A DNA stretch of 29,181 nt from JAQWUY01 sp049615605 (GTDB lineage: Bacteria; Pseudomonadota; Alphaproteobacteria; JAQWUY01): positions 1-29,181 of the forward strand of contig JBMZFW010000010.1 in assembly GCA_049615605.1 (NCBI GenBank), given 5' to 3'. Made by a program: the position numbers and the translations under genes. This document shows, piece after piece, positions 7,340-13,369 of this stretch. Position 1 is the first letter of the stretch. The number at the start of each line of letters is the position of its first letter. The notes beneath the pieces are model-generated. The model ran no database searches. It saw only the letters and a program-made list of their open reading frames with translations, and was not told the origin of the DNA.

Positions 7340-7536
7340 GTTTCCCCCGGTGGTATATATTGCCCATTTCTTTTTCTTTTAGGGTAACATTCATAACACA
7401 GTAATATATGATAAACACCATGATGAAATCTAGGGCAGTCTAGACATCTGTAAGGGCCGTTAATAGCAACATCAATTGTATCATCTTGTTTTTTGTTTTT
7501 GTTATAAGTTAATATATTTAATTTGTTAAATACTAT
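7336..7536 (-). pseudogene. Cys-rich family member Z2 with ATG-to-ATA start
   Basis: An open frame of 66 codons continues the family N-terminus (VFNKLNILTYNKNKKQ, then DDTIDVA) and has CLDC (about 31/34), HH, H and CYEC (47/50). At the position of the conserved ATG it reads ATA. No ATG, GTG or TTG lies upstream in frame before a stop. The Shine-Dalgarno is retained as AAAGGAG, and the body has no internal stop. It is either a freshly silenced copy or uses a rare ATA start. The stop overlaps paralogue 2 by 4 bp. Confidence 0.55.
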
Positions 7537-7694
7537 ATAATCTCCTTTCGTTTTATGTTATTGTTATTTGTATGATTAAAAAGTTTATTTTAAAACCAGT
7601 TGTTATGTTTATTTACAATACTTGGTCTAAGTATTTTGTTATTTGCCCTTATTCACTTAATGAACCAAAATATATGGCAAAGGGTGTAAAACCA
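7466..7694. repeat. Array core repeat, unit 3
   Basis: This is the second full copy of the core repeat: Z2 N-terminal codons, the divergent block and the first 41 codons of paralogue 3. It matches the others with scattered substitutions. Three of these fall in the left end of the divergent block, near the lost Z2 start. Confidence 0.7.
7537..7571. promoter_or_regulatory. Divergent intergenic block, copy 3 (variant)
   Basis: This 35-bp version has three substitutions at its left end compared with copies 1 and 2. The Shine-Dalgarno on the - strand becomes AAAGGAG, a stronger match, although the following start codon is ATA. The right 26 bases are unchanged. Confidence 0.55.
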
Positions 7695-8048
7695 ATTTCC
7701 AGAGTTGGTGGAATGCAAGAATGGATTGATGAATATGAATACCCTAGGTTTAAAGAATTATTAAAAAATAAAATTGTACTAGAATACAAAACATCAAAAA
7801 AAACTATTAATAGATTCCATAAGGAAGTTGATTTAATAAATTTATATTTTTATTATCCAAACGAAGAATGGCGTGTTCACACTTTAATACGAACTTGGGA
7901 TAACATTGATAAATACCGAAAAACTATAAGTATAAGGGATGGTATTTTACTTGGTTATCCAAAAAAATACATTCGCCGTTATATGTTATCTGATAAAATA
8001 CTAAAATGGTTGATTAATAATAATCTTTATTCATTTCCCAAAATTTAA
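7572..8048 (+). CDS. Array paralogue 3, mosaic member
   Basis: This is a 158-residue member. Residues 1-41 match paralogue 1 at all but one position (Leu14 to Ile), including the SLNEPKY variant. The sequence then changes abruptly: residues ~42-115 (ISRVGGMQEW onward) are strongly divergent, keeping only FYYPNEEWRV in place of YYYPGEQWRI. The end returns to the consensus at RDGILLGYPKKYIRR. This mosaic pattern indicates recombination at the core repeat that joined a common front to a distant family middle. It is followed 34 bp later by paralogue 4 with no Cys-rich gene between. Confidence 0.75.
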   Translation: MIKKFILKPVVMFIYNTWSKYFVICPYSLNEPKYMAKGVKPISRVGGMQEWIDEYEYPRFKELLKNKIVLEYKTSKKTINRFHKEVDLINLYFYYPNEEWRVHTLIRTWDNIDKYRKTISIRDGILLGYPKKYIRRYMLSDKILKWLINNNLYSFPKI

Positions 8049-8082
8049 ATTAATTATTCCTTTCTTGTGTTAAGTTATTATT

Positions 8083-8544
8083 ATGATTATTAAAATATTA
8101 AACCCGATTGTTAAATTCACCTATCGCTTCTGGGGGGATAATTTTGTTATTTGCCCTTATGTAAATAATGAAGCTAAATATATGGCAAAGGGTGTAAAAC
8201 CGTTTACAGCACTTGCAGATGATGAAAGGTTTTTACAAGATTATTATTATCCATATTTTGATCCATTGGTTAAGCAAGGGGTTGTTATTGAACAAAAAAC
8301 CCAAAAACCATTTAAGAAAAAAAGTGGAGAAAATATTATTTTTACCAAAGTATATTATTATTATCCAGGTGAACAATGGCGAATTGAACGCTGGGAATAC
8401 CTGCAAAATAATTATCTTAAATACACTAAATCTTGCCCTATTCGTGAAGGGTTATTGCTTGGCTATCCAAAAAAATATATTCGTCGTCACCGCCTAAATT
8501 CCAAAATAGGAAATTGGTTATGTGATAAAGGTTTTATGGTTTAA
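8083..8544 (+). CDS. Array paralogue 4, divergent N-terminus
   Basis: This 153-residue member starts differently (MIIKILNPIVKFTYRFW) but joins the consensus at FVICPY, NNEAKYMAKGVKPFTALADD, YYYPGEQWRIERW and REGLLLGYPKKYIRR. It is the only copy whose upstream DNA is not the shared divergent block. It stands in tandem behind paralogue 3, and a CCTTTCTTGTG stretch is the only resemblance to the block. It ends early (CDKGFMV), lacking the variable tail. Its stop region overlaps the convergent Z3 by 11 bp. Confidence 0.75.
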   Translation: MIIKILNPIVKFTYRFWGDNFVICPYVNNEAKYMAKGVKPFTALADDERFLQDYYYPYFDPLVKQGVVIEQKTQKPFKKKSGENIIFTKVYYYYPGEQWRIERWEYLQNNYLKYTKSCPIREGLLLGYPKKYIRRHRLNSKIGNWLCDKGFMV

Positions 8545-8764
8545 TTGGTACAATAATTCCCTTATCCACACCTTTATTATGACATTCGTTACAATATCCA
8601 TTTCCATGGCTATTGCCATGTGGTTTTCCGCAACGATCCATATGTGGCTTGGGAAGTCCAGGGCAAAATATTACAGGGCTTCGTCCCGAACCCGCAACAT
8701 CAGTTGTATCATCTTGTTTTTTATTTTTGTTATAAGTTAATATATTTAATTTGTTAAAATTCAT
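8534..8764 (-). CDS. Small Cys/His-rich protein Z3
   Basis: This is a 76-residue protein. Residues 1-24 match Z1 with one change (Lys2 to Asn). The tail is unrelated to the Z1 tail: C34, H41, C45, H49, H53 and CNECH at 58-62, with Gly/Asn/Pro spacers. The number and spacing of Cys and His support one or two zinc sites. The start at 8764 has AAAGGA 6 bases upstream. The final 11 bp overlap the convergent paralogue 4. Function is unknown. Confidence 0.65.
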   Translation of the reverse strand: MNFNKLNILTYNKNKKQDDTTDVAGSGRSPVIFCPGLPKPHMDRCGKPHGNSHGNGYCNECHNKGVDKGIIVPIKP

Positions 8765-8921
8765 ACAGTTTCCTTTCGTTTTATGTTATTGTTTTTGTAT
8801 GATTAAAAAGTTTATTTTAAAACCAGTTGTTATGTTTATTTATAGTACTTGGTCTAAGTATTTTGTTATTTGCCCTTATGTAAATAATGAAGCTAAATAT
8901 ATGGCAAAGGGTGTAAAACCT
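8694..8921. repeat. Array core repeat, unit 4
   Basis: This is the third full copy of the core repeat: Z3 N-terminal codons, a 34-bp divergent block and the first 41 codons of paralogue 5. Similarity to the other units stops at GCAACATCA on the left, exactly where the Cys-rich tails begin to differ. Confidence 0.7.
8765..8798. promoter_or_regulatory. Divergent intergenic block, copy 4
   Basis: This copy has 34 bp and differs from copies 1 and 2 by the loss of one A in the T-rich right end. It separates the Z3 (-) and paralogue 5 (+) start codons. Confidence 0.55.
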
Positions 8922-9275
8922 TTTACCGCACTATGGGATGATGACAGGTTTTTAGCCGAATATCATTTTCCATATTTTGATTCTTTGGTTAAGCAAGGCA
9001 TTGTCCTTGAACAAAAAACCCACACACCAACAAAAAATCGTTTTGATGAAGATATAATATTAACCAAAGTTTTTTATTATTACCCCGGTGAACAATGGCG
9101 AATAAAAAGATGGGAAATATTAGATAATAAATATAAAGAATATCGTAAAACTTGTTCCATTCGTGAAGGTTTATTACTTGGTTATCCTAAAAAATATATT
9201 CGCCGTCATATCCTTTCGGGTAAAATTCTTAGATGGCTTCATAAAAATGGTTATTCAGATTTGAAGCCAATTTAA
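8799..9275 (+). CDS. Array paralogue 5, unknown function
   Basis: This 158-residue member is closest to paralogue 1 in the middle (ALWDDDRFLAEYHFP, THTPTKNRFDEDI) but carries the VNNEAKY variant of copies 2 and 4. I place the start at the ATG at 8799, which aligns with the other copies. The frame is open further upstream, but that extension lies within the shared divergent block and the antisense Z3 codons. Family blocks are intact. The right side has a truncated Cys-rich remnant rather than a full partner. Confidence 0.75.
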   Translation: MIKKFILKPVVMFIYSTWSKYFVICPYVNNEAKYMAKGVKPFTALWDDDRFLAEYHFPYFDSLVKQGIVLEQKTHTPTKNRFDEDIILTKVFYYYPGEQWRIKRWEILDNKYKEYRKTCSIREGLLLGYPKKYIRRHILSGKILRWLHKNGYSDLKPI

Positions 9276-9277
9276 TA

Positions 9278-9391
9278 TTACCAACCATCTCTTAAAAATT
9301 TAAAATTACATTTTGGACACAATCCATTTCCCGATGTATCACCATGCCAAGCACCACAATCAAAATTATTTACGGCATAAAAAAACACCAC
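9278..9391 (-). pseudogene. Remnant of a Cys-rich family gene (Z4)
   Basis: A short - strand frame reads ...NNFDCGAWHGDTSGNGLCPKCNFKFLRDGW and a stop. It resembles the zinc-binding tails of Z1-Z3 (one Cys, one His, then CPKC) and sits in the equivalent position, convergent to paralogue 5. The conserved 24-residue N-terminus is absent. The only possible starts are GTG codons inside a hairpin. I read it as a truncated copy at the right edge of the array. Confidence 0.45.
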
Positions 9392-9401
9392 GAAGTGGTG
9401 T
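9378..9401 (-). terminator. Hairpin with T-run on - strand
   Basis: ACACCAC-GAA-GTGGTGT forms a 7-bp stem with a 3-nt loop, and on the - strand it is followed by a 7-base T-run. A third GTGGTGT copy at 9420-9427 can pair with the same left arm (9382-9391 with 9420-9429, 10 bp), so alternative folds exist. No clear upstream gene on - uses it, since leuA has its own terminator. On + it may end paralogue 5 transcription. Confidence 0.5.
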
Positions 9402-9496
9402 CAAAATTTAGACGCACTTGTGGTGTTTTCAAAATAACTATAAGATAAAATTCCTAGAATGTCAAGTATGTAATTAAATTTTTTTTGTGATAGCTA

Positions 9497-9522
9497 GAAA
9501 AACTTGTTGTTCCAAGTTTTTC
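9497..9522. terminator. 10-bp hairpin, possible bidirectional terminator
   Basis: GAAAAACTTG and CAAGTTTTTC form a perfect 10-bp stem around a 6-nt loop. Because the stem ends in A5/T5 it could act as an intrinsic terminator in either direction, although the T-tract is short. It lies at the left edge of the GC-rich patch. Confidence 0.4.
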
Positions 9523-9611
9523 AAGGCACGCGACTTGCATGTCCGTGAGTAGGCGAAGCCGTAAGCGAACGCGGGGGGAATGAGCGGAGCGAATGGGGGC
9601 AAAGCCCCCTT
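9523..9611. repeat. GC-rich patch with small palindromes
   Basis: The patch is strikingly GC-rich against AT-rich surroundings. It contains GGCGAAGCC (3-bp stem, GAA loop), a repeated G-run/GAATG/GAGCG pattern (GGGGGAATGAGCG, GAGCGAATGGGGG) and a perfect GGGGGC-AAA-GCCCCC hairpin at 9595-9609. It does not encode a protein. It could be a dispersed intergenic repeat or part of a structured RNA. Confidence 0.45.
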
Positions 9612-9662
9612 AAACATATAATTACTAAATAGATTTTAATCTGATAGAACCAAGAAATTTCA

Positions 9663-9766
9663 CTAAATAACTTTACTTAGTCTAGTAACAAAAAAGGTAT
9701 GGCGAAGACAACGAGTTGTTATTAAGCCATACCTTTTGCAGTTAATAGACCAGTAAAGTTATTTAG
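9663..9766. repeat. Long inverted repeat overlapping leuA 3' end
   Basis: The outer arms are a perfect 15-bp inverted repeat: CTAAATAACTTTACT at 9663-9677 and its complement at 9752-9766. Pairing continues imperfectly through TAGTCTAGTAAC / GTTAATAGACC and then into a perfect 12-bp inner stem (9692-9703 with 9726-9737). The right arm contains the leuA stop codon and its last codons. The whole element of about 104 bp can form an extended hairpin. Confidence 0.7.
9690..9737 (-). terminator. leuA terminator
   Basis: On the - strand a 12-bp stem (AAAAGGTATGGC / GCCATACCTTTT) is followed by a 6-base T-run, starting about 20 bases after the leuA stop. The loop contains a smaller ACAAC/GTTGT hairpin. 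The terminator is nested in a longer inverted repeat. Confidence 0.7.
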
Positions 9767-11417
9767 CGTTGTTAAAGGCTGAAATTATTGCTTTAAGCGA
9801 CGCCGATGTAATATTCTTATCCATCGCCGAACCAAAGAATGATTTACCATTGTCATCGGCAACTTCAATATATGCGATTGCCACGGCTTCATCGCCCGAA
9901 CTTACCGCGTGTTCAGAATAATCCTGTACCACAAGGTGGTTGCCCGACTTTTCACACATTGCCTTAACAAATGCATCAATTGGCCCCGTACCAACGCCTT
10001 CAATATTAACTTCTGTACCATTTTCTTTGATTTTCGCATTGATTACGCGTTTTTCAGAAGAATGGGTATCAACACGGCTTTCGTGTGATATATATTCAAA
10101 TGGTGAAACATTTTCAAGATATGTTGCTTTAAATTGTTCGTAAATATCTTTTGAAGATTGTTCTTGTCCAGATTTATCCGAATTCTTTTGTACAACTTGT
10201 GAAAAGCTTGCTTGCATTTTCTTTGGAATTTTAATTCCATAGTCCGCTTCCATAATATATGCAATGCCACCTTTACCAGATTGTGAATTAATACGAATGA
10301 TTGCTTCGTAATCACGCCCAACATCGCGTGGGTCAATTGGTAAGTATGGTACATTCCAAGTATCAGAATTTTGTTCTTTTAATGCTTTCATACCTTTGTT
10401 AATTGCATCTTGGTGTGAACCAGAAAACGCCGTGTAAACAAGTTTACCCGCATAAGGGTGTCTTTCGTGAACTGGTAATTGTGTGCAATATTCACATACC
10501 TTTACAATTTCGTCCAAGTTTGAAAAATCAATTTTTGCATCAACACCTTGCGTATGCATATTTAAACCAAGTGTTACTAAACAAACATTCCCCGTTCGTT
10601 CGCCGTTGCCAAATAATGTACCTTCCACACGGTCGGCACCCGCCATAAGTGCAAGTTCCGTTGCCGCAACACCAGTCCCGCGGTCATTGTGTGGGTGCAG
10701 TGATAAAATCAACCTTTCACGGTTTGAAAAGTTTTTATGCATCCATTCAATTTGGTCGGCGTGAACATTTGGGCTGGCAACTTCCACAGTTGCAGGTAAG
10801 TTAATAATAACTGGATTTTCTTTTGTTGCACCAAAAGTATCAAGTACGGCTTCACAAACTTCCAATGCATAAGGCAGTTCCGTTTGTGTAAAGCTTTCAG
10901 GGGAATATTGATAACGAATGTTTGAACCGCTTTCAATTAAACCTTGTGATAAGTCCTTAACCATTTTTGCGCCATTAACAGCGATTTCTTTGATACCTTC
11001 CATATCCATTTTAAATACAACATTTCTTTGTAATGTTGATGTTGAATTGTATACGTGAATAATTGCATTTTTTACGCCCGCTAATGCTTCGCAAGTGCGT
11101 TCAATTAATTCACGGCGTGCTTGTACTAATACTTGGATTGTTACATCGTCTGGGATATGACCGTTTTCAATTAATTCCCTTGTGAAATCAAAATCAGTTT
11201 GGCTAGCCGATGGGAAGCCAACTTCAATTTCTTTGTATCCCATATCAACCAATGTTTTAAACAAGCGGATTTTTTTATCCGCACCCATTGGTTCAATTAA
11301 TGCTTGGTTACCATCACGCAAATCAACCGAACACCACACTGGTGCAGTTTCAATTTTATTGTTTGGCCAATCGCGTTTATCAAGTTCAACGCTTGGAAAT
11401 TGTTGGTATTTAGTCAT
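9759..11417 (-). CDS. leuA: 2-isopropylmalate synthase (LeuA type 2)
   Basis: This enzyme condenses acetyl-CoA with 2-ketoisovalerate, the first committed step of leucine synthesis, in the cytosol. The 552-residue length and the start (WCSVDLRDGNQAL) match the type 2 LeuA class. Metal and substrate motifs seen are DLRDGNQ near 33-39, EVGFPSAS near 66 and SLHPHNDRGTG near 240-250. The C-terminal ~120 residues form the LeuA allosteric domain, so leucine feedback inhibition is expected from family knowledge. The ATG at 11417 has AAGGGA upstream. No leader peptide for attenuation is visible. It stands alone, with a predicted promoter upstream and a strong terminator whose stem lies just past the stop. 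Confidence 0.95.
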   Translation of the reverse strand: MTKYQQFPSVELDKRDWPNNKIETAPVWCSVDLRDGNQALIEPMGADKKIRLFKTLVDMGYKEIEVGFPSASQTDFDFTRELIENGHIPDDVTIQVLVQARRELIERTCEALAGVKNAIIHVYNSTSTLQRNVVFKMDMEGIKEIAVNGAKMVKDLSQGLIESGSNIRYQYSPESFTQTELPYALEVCEAVLDTFGATKENPVIINLPATVEVASPNVHADQIEWMHKNFSNRERLILSLHPHNDRGTGVAATELALMAGADRVEGTLFGNGERTGNVCLVTLGLNMHTQGVDAKIDFSNLDEIVKVCEYCTQLPVHERHPYAGKLVYTAFSGSHQDAINKGMKALKEQNSDTWNVPYLPIDPRDVGRDYEAIIRINSQSGKGGIAYIMEADYGIKIPKKMQASFSQVVQKNSDKSGQEQSSKDIYEQFKATYLENVSPFEYISHESRVDTHSSEKRVINAKIKENGTEVNIEGVGTGPIDAFVKAMCEKSGNHLVVQDYSEHAVSSGDEAVAIAYIEVADDNGKSFFGSAMDKNITSASLKAIISAFNNAK

Positions 11418-11444
11418 TTTATTTTTATCCCTTATTAAAAATTA

Positions 11445-11473
11445 AATATATAATATTTGTTTAATTCAATCAA
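11445..11473 (-). promoter_or_regulatory. Predicted leuA promoter
   Basis: On the - strand TTGATT (11468-11473) and TATATT (11445-11450) are separated by 17 bases and lie about 28 bases upstream of the leuA ATG. The -35 falls next to the ppa terminator, leaving no room for a long leader. Confidence 0.4.
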
Positions 11474-11474
11474 T

Positions 11475-11506
11475 AAAAAACCCCACATTGTATTTGCGGG
11501 GTTTTT
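11475..11506 (-). terminator. ppa terminator
   Basis: AAAAACCCC and GGGGTTTTT pair over 9 bp around a ~13-nt loop, with T-runs on both strands. It begins 4 bases after the ppa stop on the - strand and separates ppa from leuA. Confidence 0.85.
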
Positions 11507-11510
11507 GAAG

Positions 11511-12035
11511 TTATCCTTTGTATTGGTCGGCGTGCCTTTTAATTTTTTCTTTTGCAGATTTGGCATCTTCCCAGCCGGTAACTTTAACCCATTTCCCATC
11601 TTCGAGGTCTTTGTAAGATTCAAAGAAGGCTTTGATTTGGTCAACTAATAAAGTTGGTAAATCTTCAAGTTCGTTCACATTATCATATAATGTTGTTACT
11701 TTTGTATGTGGAACGGCAACAACTTTTTCATCAACACCGCTTTCGTCTTCCATATTAAGGATGCCGATTGGACGGCAACGAATAACTGAACCCGGTGCGA
11801 TTGGTTGTGGTGTTACCACAAGTACATCTGTTGGGTCGCCATCATCGGCAAGTGTTTCATTAATAAAACCGTAATTGGCAGGGTAAAACATTGGCATTGC
11901 AACGAAACGGTCAACTACAACAGCACCAGATTCTTTTTCAATTTCATATTTTACATTTGAACCAGCAGGGATTTCAATAATCACATTTAAATCATTTGGA
12001 ACATCGCGACCTGCAGAAATTTTATCAACAATCAT
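11511..12035 (-). CDS. ppa: Inorganic pyrophosphatase, family I
   Basis: This enzyme hydrolyses cytosolic pyrophosphate released by polymer synthesis, including the nucleotide-forming reactions of neighbouring enzymes. The family I signature DDGDPTDVLV is at residues 64-73. Metal-binding acidic residues are also visible in the KYEIEKESG start region and further on. The 174-residue length is typical of the bacterial soluble hexameric enzyme. The start at 12035 is supported by AAAGGA. It is flanked by its own predicted promoter and terminator, so it appears monocistronic. Confidence 0.95.
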   Translation of the reverse strand: MIVDKISAGRDVPNDLNVIIEIPAGSNVKYEIEKESGAVVVDRFVAMPMFYPANYGFINETLADDGDPTDVLVVTPQPIAPGSVIRCRPIGILNMEDESGVDEKVVAVPHTKVTTLYDNVNELEDLPTLLVDQIKAFFESYKDLEDGKWVKVTGWEDAKSAKEKIKRHADQYKG

Positions 12036-12071
12036 TTTCTTTATCCTTTTAATTAAATTAATATTTAAGGG

Positions 12072-12100
12072 ATACTAGCAAAATATAATGATTATTTCAA
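12072..12100 (-). promoter_or_regulatory. Predicted ppa promoter
   Basis: On the - strand TTGAAA (12095-12100) and TAGTAT (12072-12077) are separated by exactly 17 bases. They lie just past the stop of the ampG-like gene and 37 bases before the ppa ATG. Confidence 0.5.
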
Positions 12101-13369
12101 TTACTTATTGGAATTTATAAGTTTTGTACCCATTAAGATAAATACAATCGCTGGAATACCCGCCATTGCAGTCATAATCCAAAATGAAGTATAACCAACA
12201 TTTTCAACCACAACACCTGAATAACCCGCAAGGAACTTTGGTATTACCATCATAAATGATGATAGCAGAGCATATTGCGTTGCTGAATGTTGTTTATTAA
12301 CAATTGATGAAAGGAATGCAATAAATACTGTTGCTGCCATACCTTGTGCCAGGTTATCAATACAAATCGTTGCGATTAATAAATTCATATTATTACCAAC
12401 CACACTGATTAATGAAAACATTAAGTTTGAACCACTGGCAAGTAAAGCAACGATAATTAAAGTATTACGCATACCTGTAAATGATAATAACGCACCACCA
12501 ACGCCAAGACCAAATAATGTCACCCAGAAACCGAATGCTTTAACGGCAAAGGCGATTTCAGTCTTAGTAAAGCCCATTTCTAAATAAAATGGATTTGCCA
12601 TAACGCCCATTAATACATCGGAAATACGGAATGTAATTGCGATAAGTAAAAGGATAATAAATCCTTTGCCATATCGTTTAAAGAAATCGGTAAATGGTTG
12701 AACAAATGCTTGGTTAAAGAAATCACCCGCTGTTTTATATTCAACAACTTTTGTATTTGGTTCTTTTAATAAGAACAATACAGCTAAAATTGGAAGAACC
12801 ATTATAAACGCCATATACATATATGCTGATTTCCACGCAAGATAATCATAACCCGCACCAGTATCGGCAAGCCATAACACACCAGCACCTGATAATAACA
12901 TCGCTGTTCTGTAACCATATACATAAAGGGCAGCCATCATTGCTTGTTCGTCTTTTTCACCTGAATCAATACGAAAGGCATCAATAACAATGTCTTGTGT
13001 CGCCGAAGAAAAGGCAAGAACAACTGCAAATGCAATCGTGTAAAACAACATATTGGCAGGGTCGGACATTGCCATACCAACAATTCCGATGATAATACCG
13101 ATTTGTGCGATTAAAATCCACGAACGGCGACGCCCCAGTAAATTAGCAAGGGCTGGTAATTTAATTTTATCAACCAATGGTGACCAAAGGTATTTAAATC
13201 CATAAGCAAGACCAACCCACGATGCGAAACCAATTGTGGCACGGCTAACATCTGCTTCTTTTAACCAAGCAGAAAGGGTTGAAAATACCATAAGAATTGG
13301 AAGACCCGCTGAAAACCCCATAACAGCCATAATGGCAATTCTTGGTTTTAACAGAATATCTTTAAACAT
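12101..13369 (-). CDS. ampG: AmpG-family muropeptide permease (MFS)
   Basis: This is a 422-residue major facilitator protein with about 12 membrane segments. The start (FKDILLKPRIAIMAVMGF, then SAGLP) and the SATQDIVIDAFRID segment near 127-140 are AmpG hallmarks. AmpG proteins import anhydro-muropeptides across the inner membrane for peptidoglycan recycling, and a cytosolic AmpD-like amidase is encoded at 16944-17636. Alphaproteobacteria often carry several AmpG paralogues, so the substrate could differ. Its ATG overlaps the stop of the upstream lipoprotein gene by one base, so the two are probably co-translated. Confidence 0.82.
   Translation of the reverse strand: MFKDILLKPRIAIMAVMGFSAGLPILMVFSTLSAWLKEADVSRATIGFASWVGLAYGFKYLWSPLVDKIKLPALANLLGRRRSWILIAQIGIIIGIVGMAMSDPANMLFYTIAFAVVLAFSSATQDIVIDAFRIDSGEKDEQAMMAALYVYGYRTAMLLSGAGVLWLADTGAGYDYLAWKSAYMYMAFIMVLPILAVLFLLKEPNTKVVEYKTAGDFFNQAFVQPFTDFFKRYGKGFIILLLIAITFRISDVLMGVMANPFYLEMGFTKTEIAFAVKAFGFWVTLFGLGVGGALLSFTGMRNTLIIVALLASGSNLMFSLISVVGNNMNLLIATICIDNLAQGMAATVFIAFLSSIVNKQHSATQYALLSSFMMVIPKFLAGYSGVVVENVGYTSFWIMTAMAGIPAIVFILMGTKLINSNK

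Larger units (their letters stand above)
9402..9758. other. Gene-free stretch with dense secondary structure
   Basis: About 360 bp holds no convincing coding frame on either strand. It contains, left to right, a third GTGGTGT arm, an AT-rich segment with an 8-base T-run, a 10-bp hairpin at 9497-9522, a GC-rich patch at about 9523-9609 with small GC hairpins, an AT-rich spacer, and a long inverted repeat that runs into leuA. It marks the border between the phage-derived array and the leuA region. Confidence 0.7.

Noticed and set aside
8534..8595. CNECH in Z3 as a cytochrome c heme-binding motif
   Set aside because: The protein has no signal peptide, and its siblings have CxxC/CxxH pairs without the CxxCH pattern. 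A zinc site is more consistent.
8691..8764. Possible upstream extension of paralogue 5
   Set aside because: The open frame upstream of 8799 passes through the conserved divergent block and the antisense Z3 leader. All other copies begin at the ATG aligned with 8799.
6104..8921. Regularly spaced repeats as a CRISPR array
   Set aside because: The repeats are ~230 bp long, irregularly spaced and include coding DNA, with no short direct repeat and spacer structure and no cas genes.
9523..9611. GC-rich patch as a tRNA or part of an rRNA
   Set aside because: No cloverleaf, T-loop consensus or anticodon arm can be drawn, and no rRNA-like stretch is recognised.
9663..9766. Long inverted repeat as an insertion-sequence end
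   Set aside because: There is no transposase gene, no evident target duplication, and the element is only ~104 bp. A terminator or palindromic element is simpler.
10043..10354. Open frame on the leuA strand in another register
   Set aside because: It is fully inside leuA, its composition is atypical (Leu/His/Lys-rich) and it has no independent start signals.
11418..11474. Leucine attenuator upstream of leuA
   Set aside because: The space between the ATG and the predicted promoter is too short, and there is no short frame with leucine codon runs or alternative hairpins.
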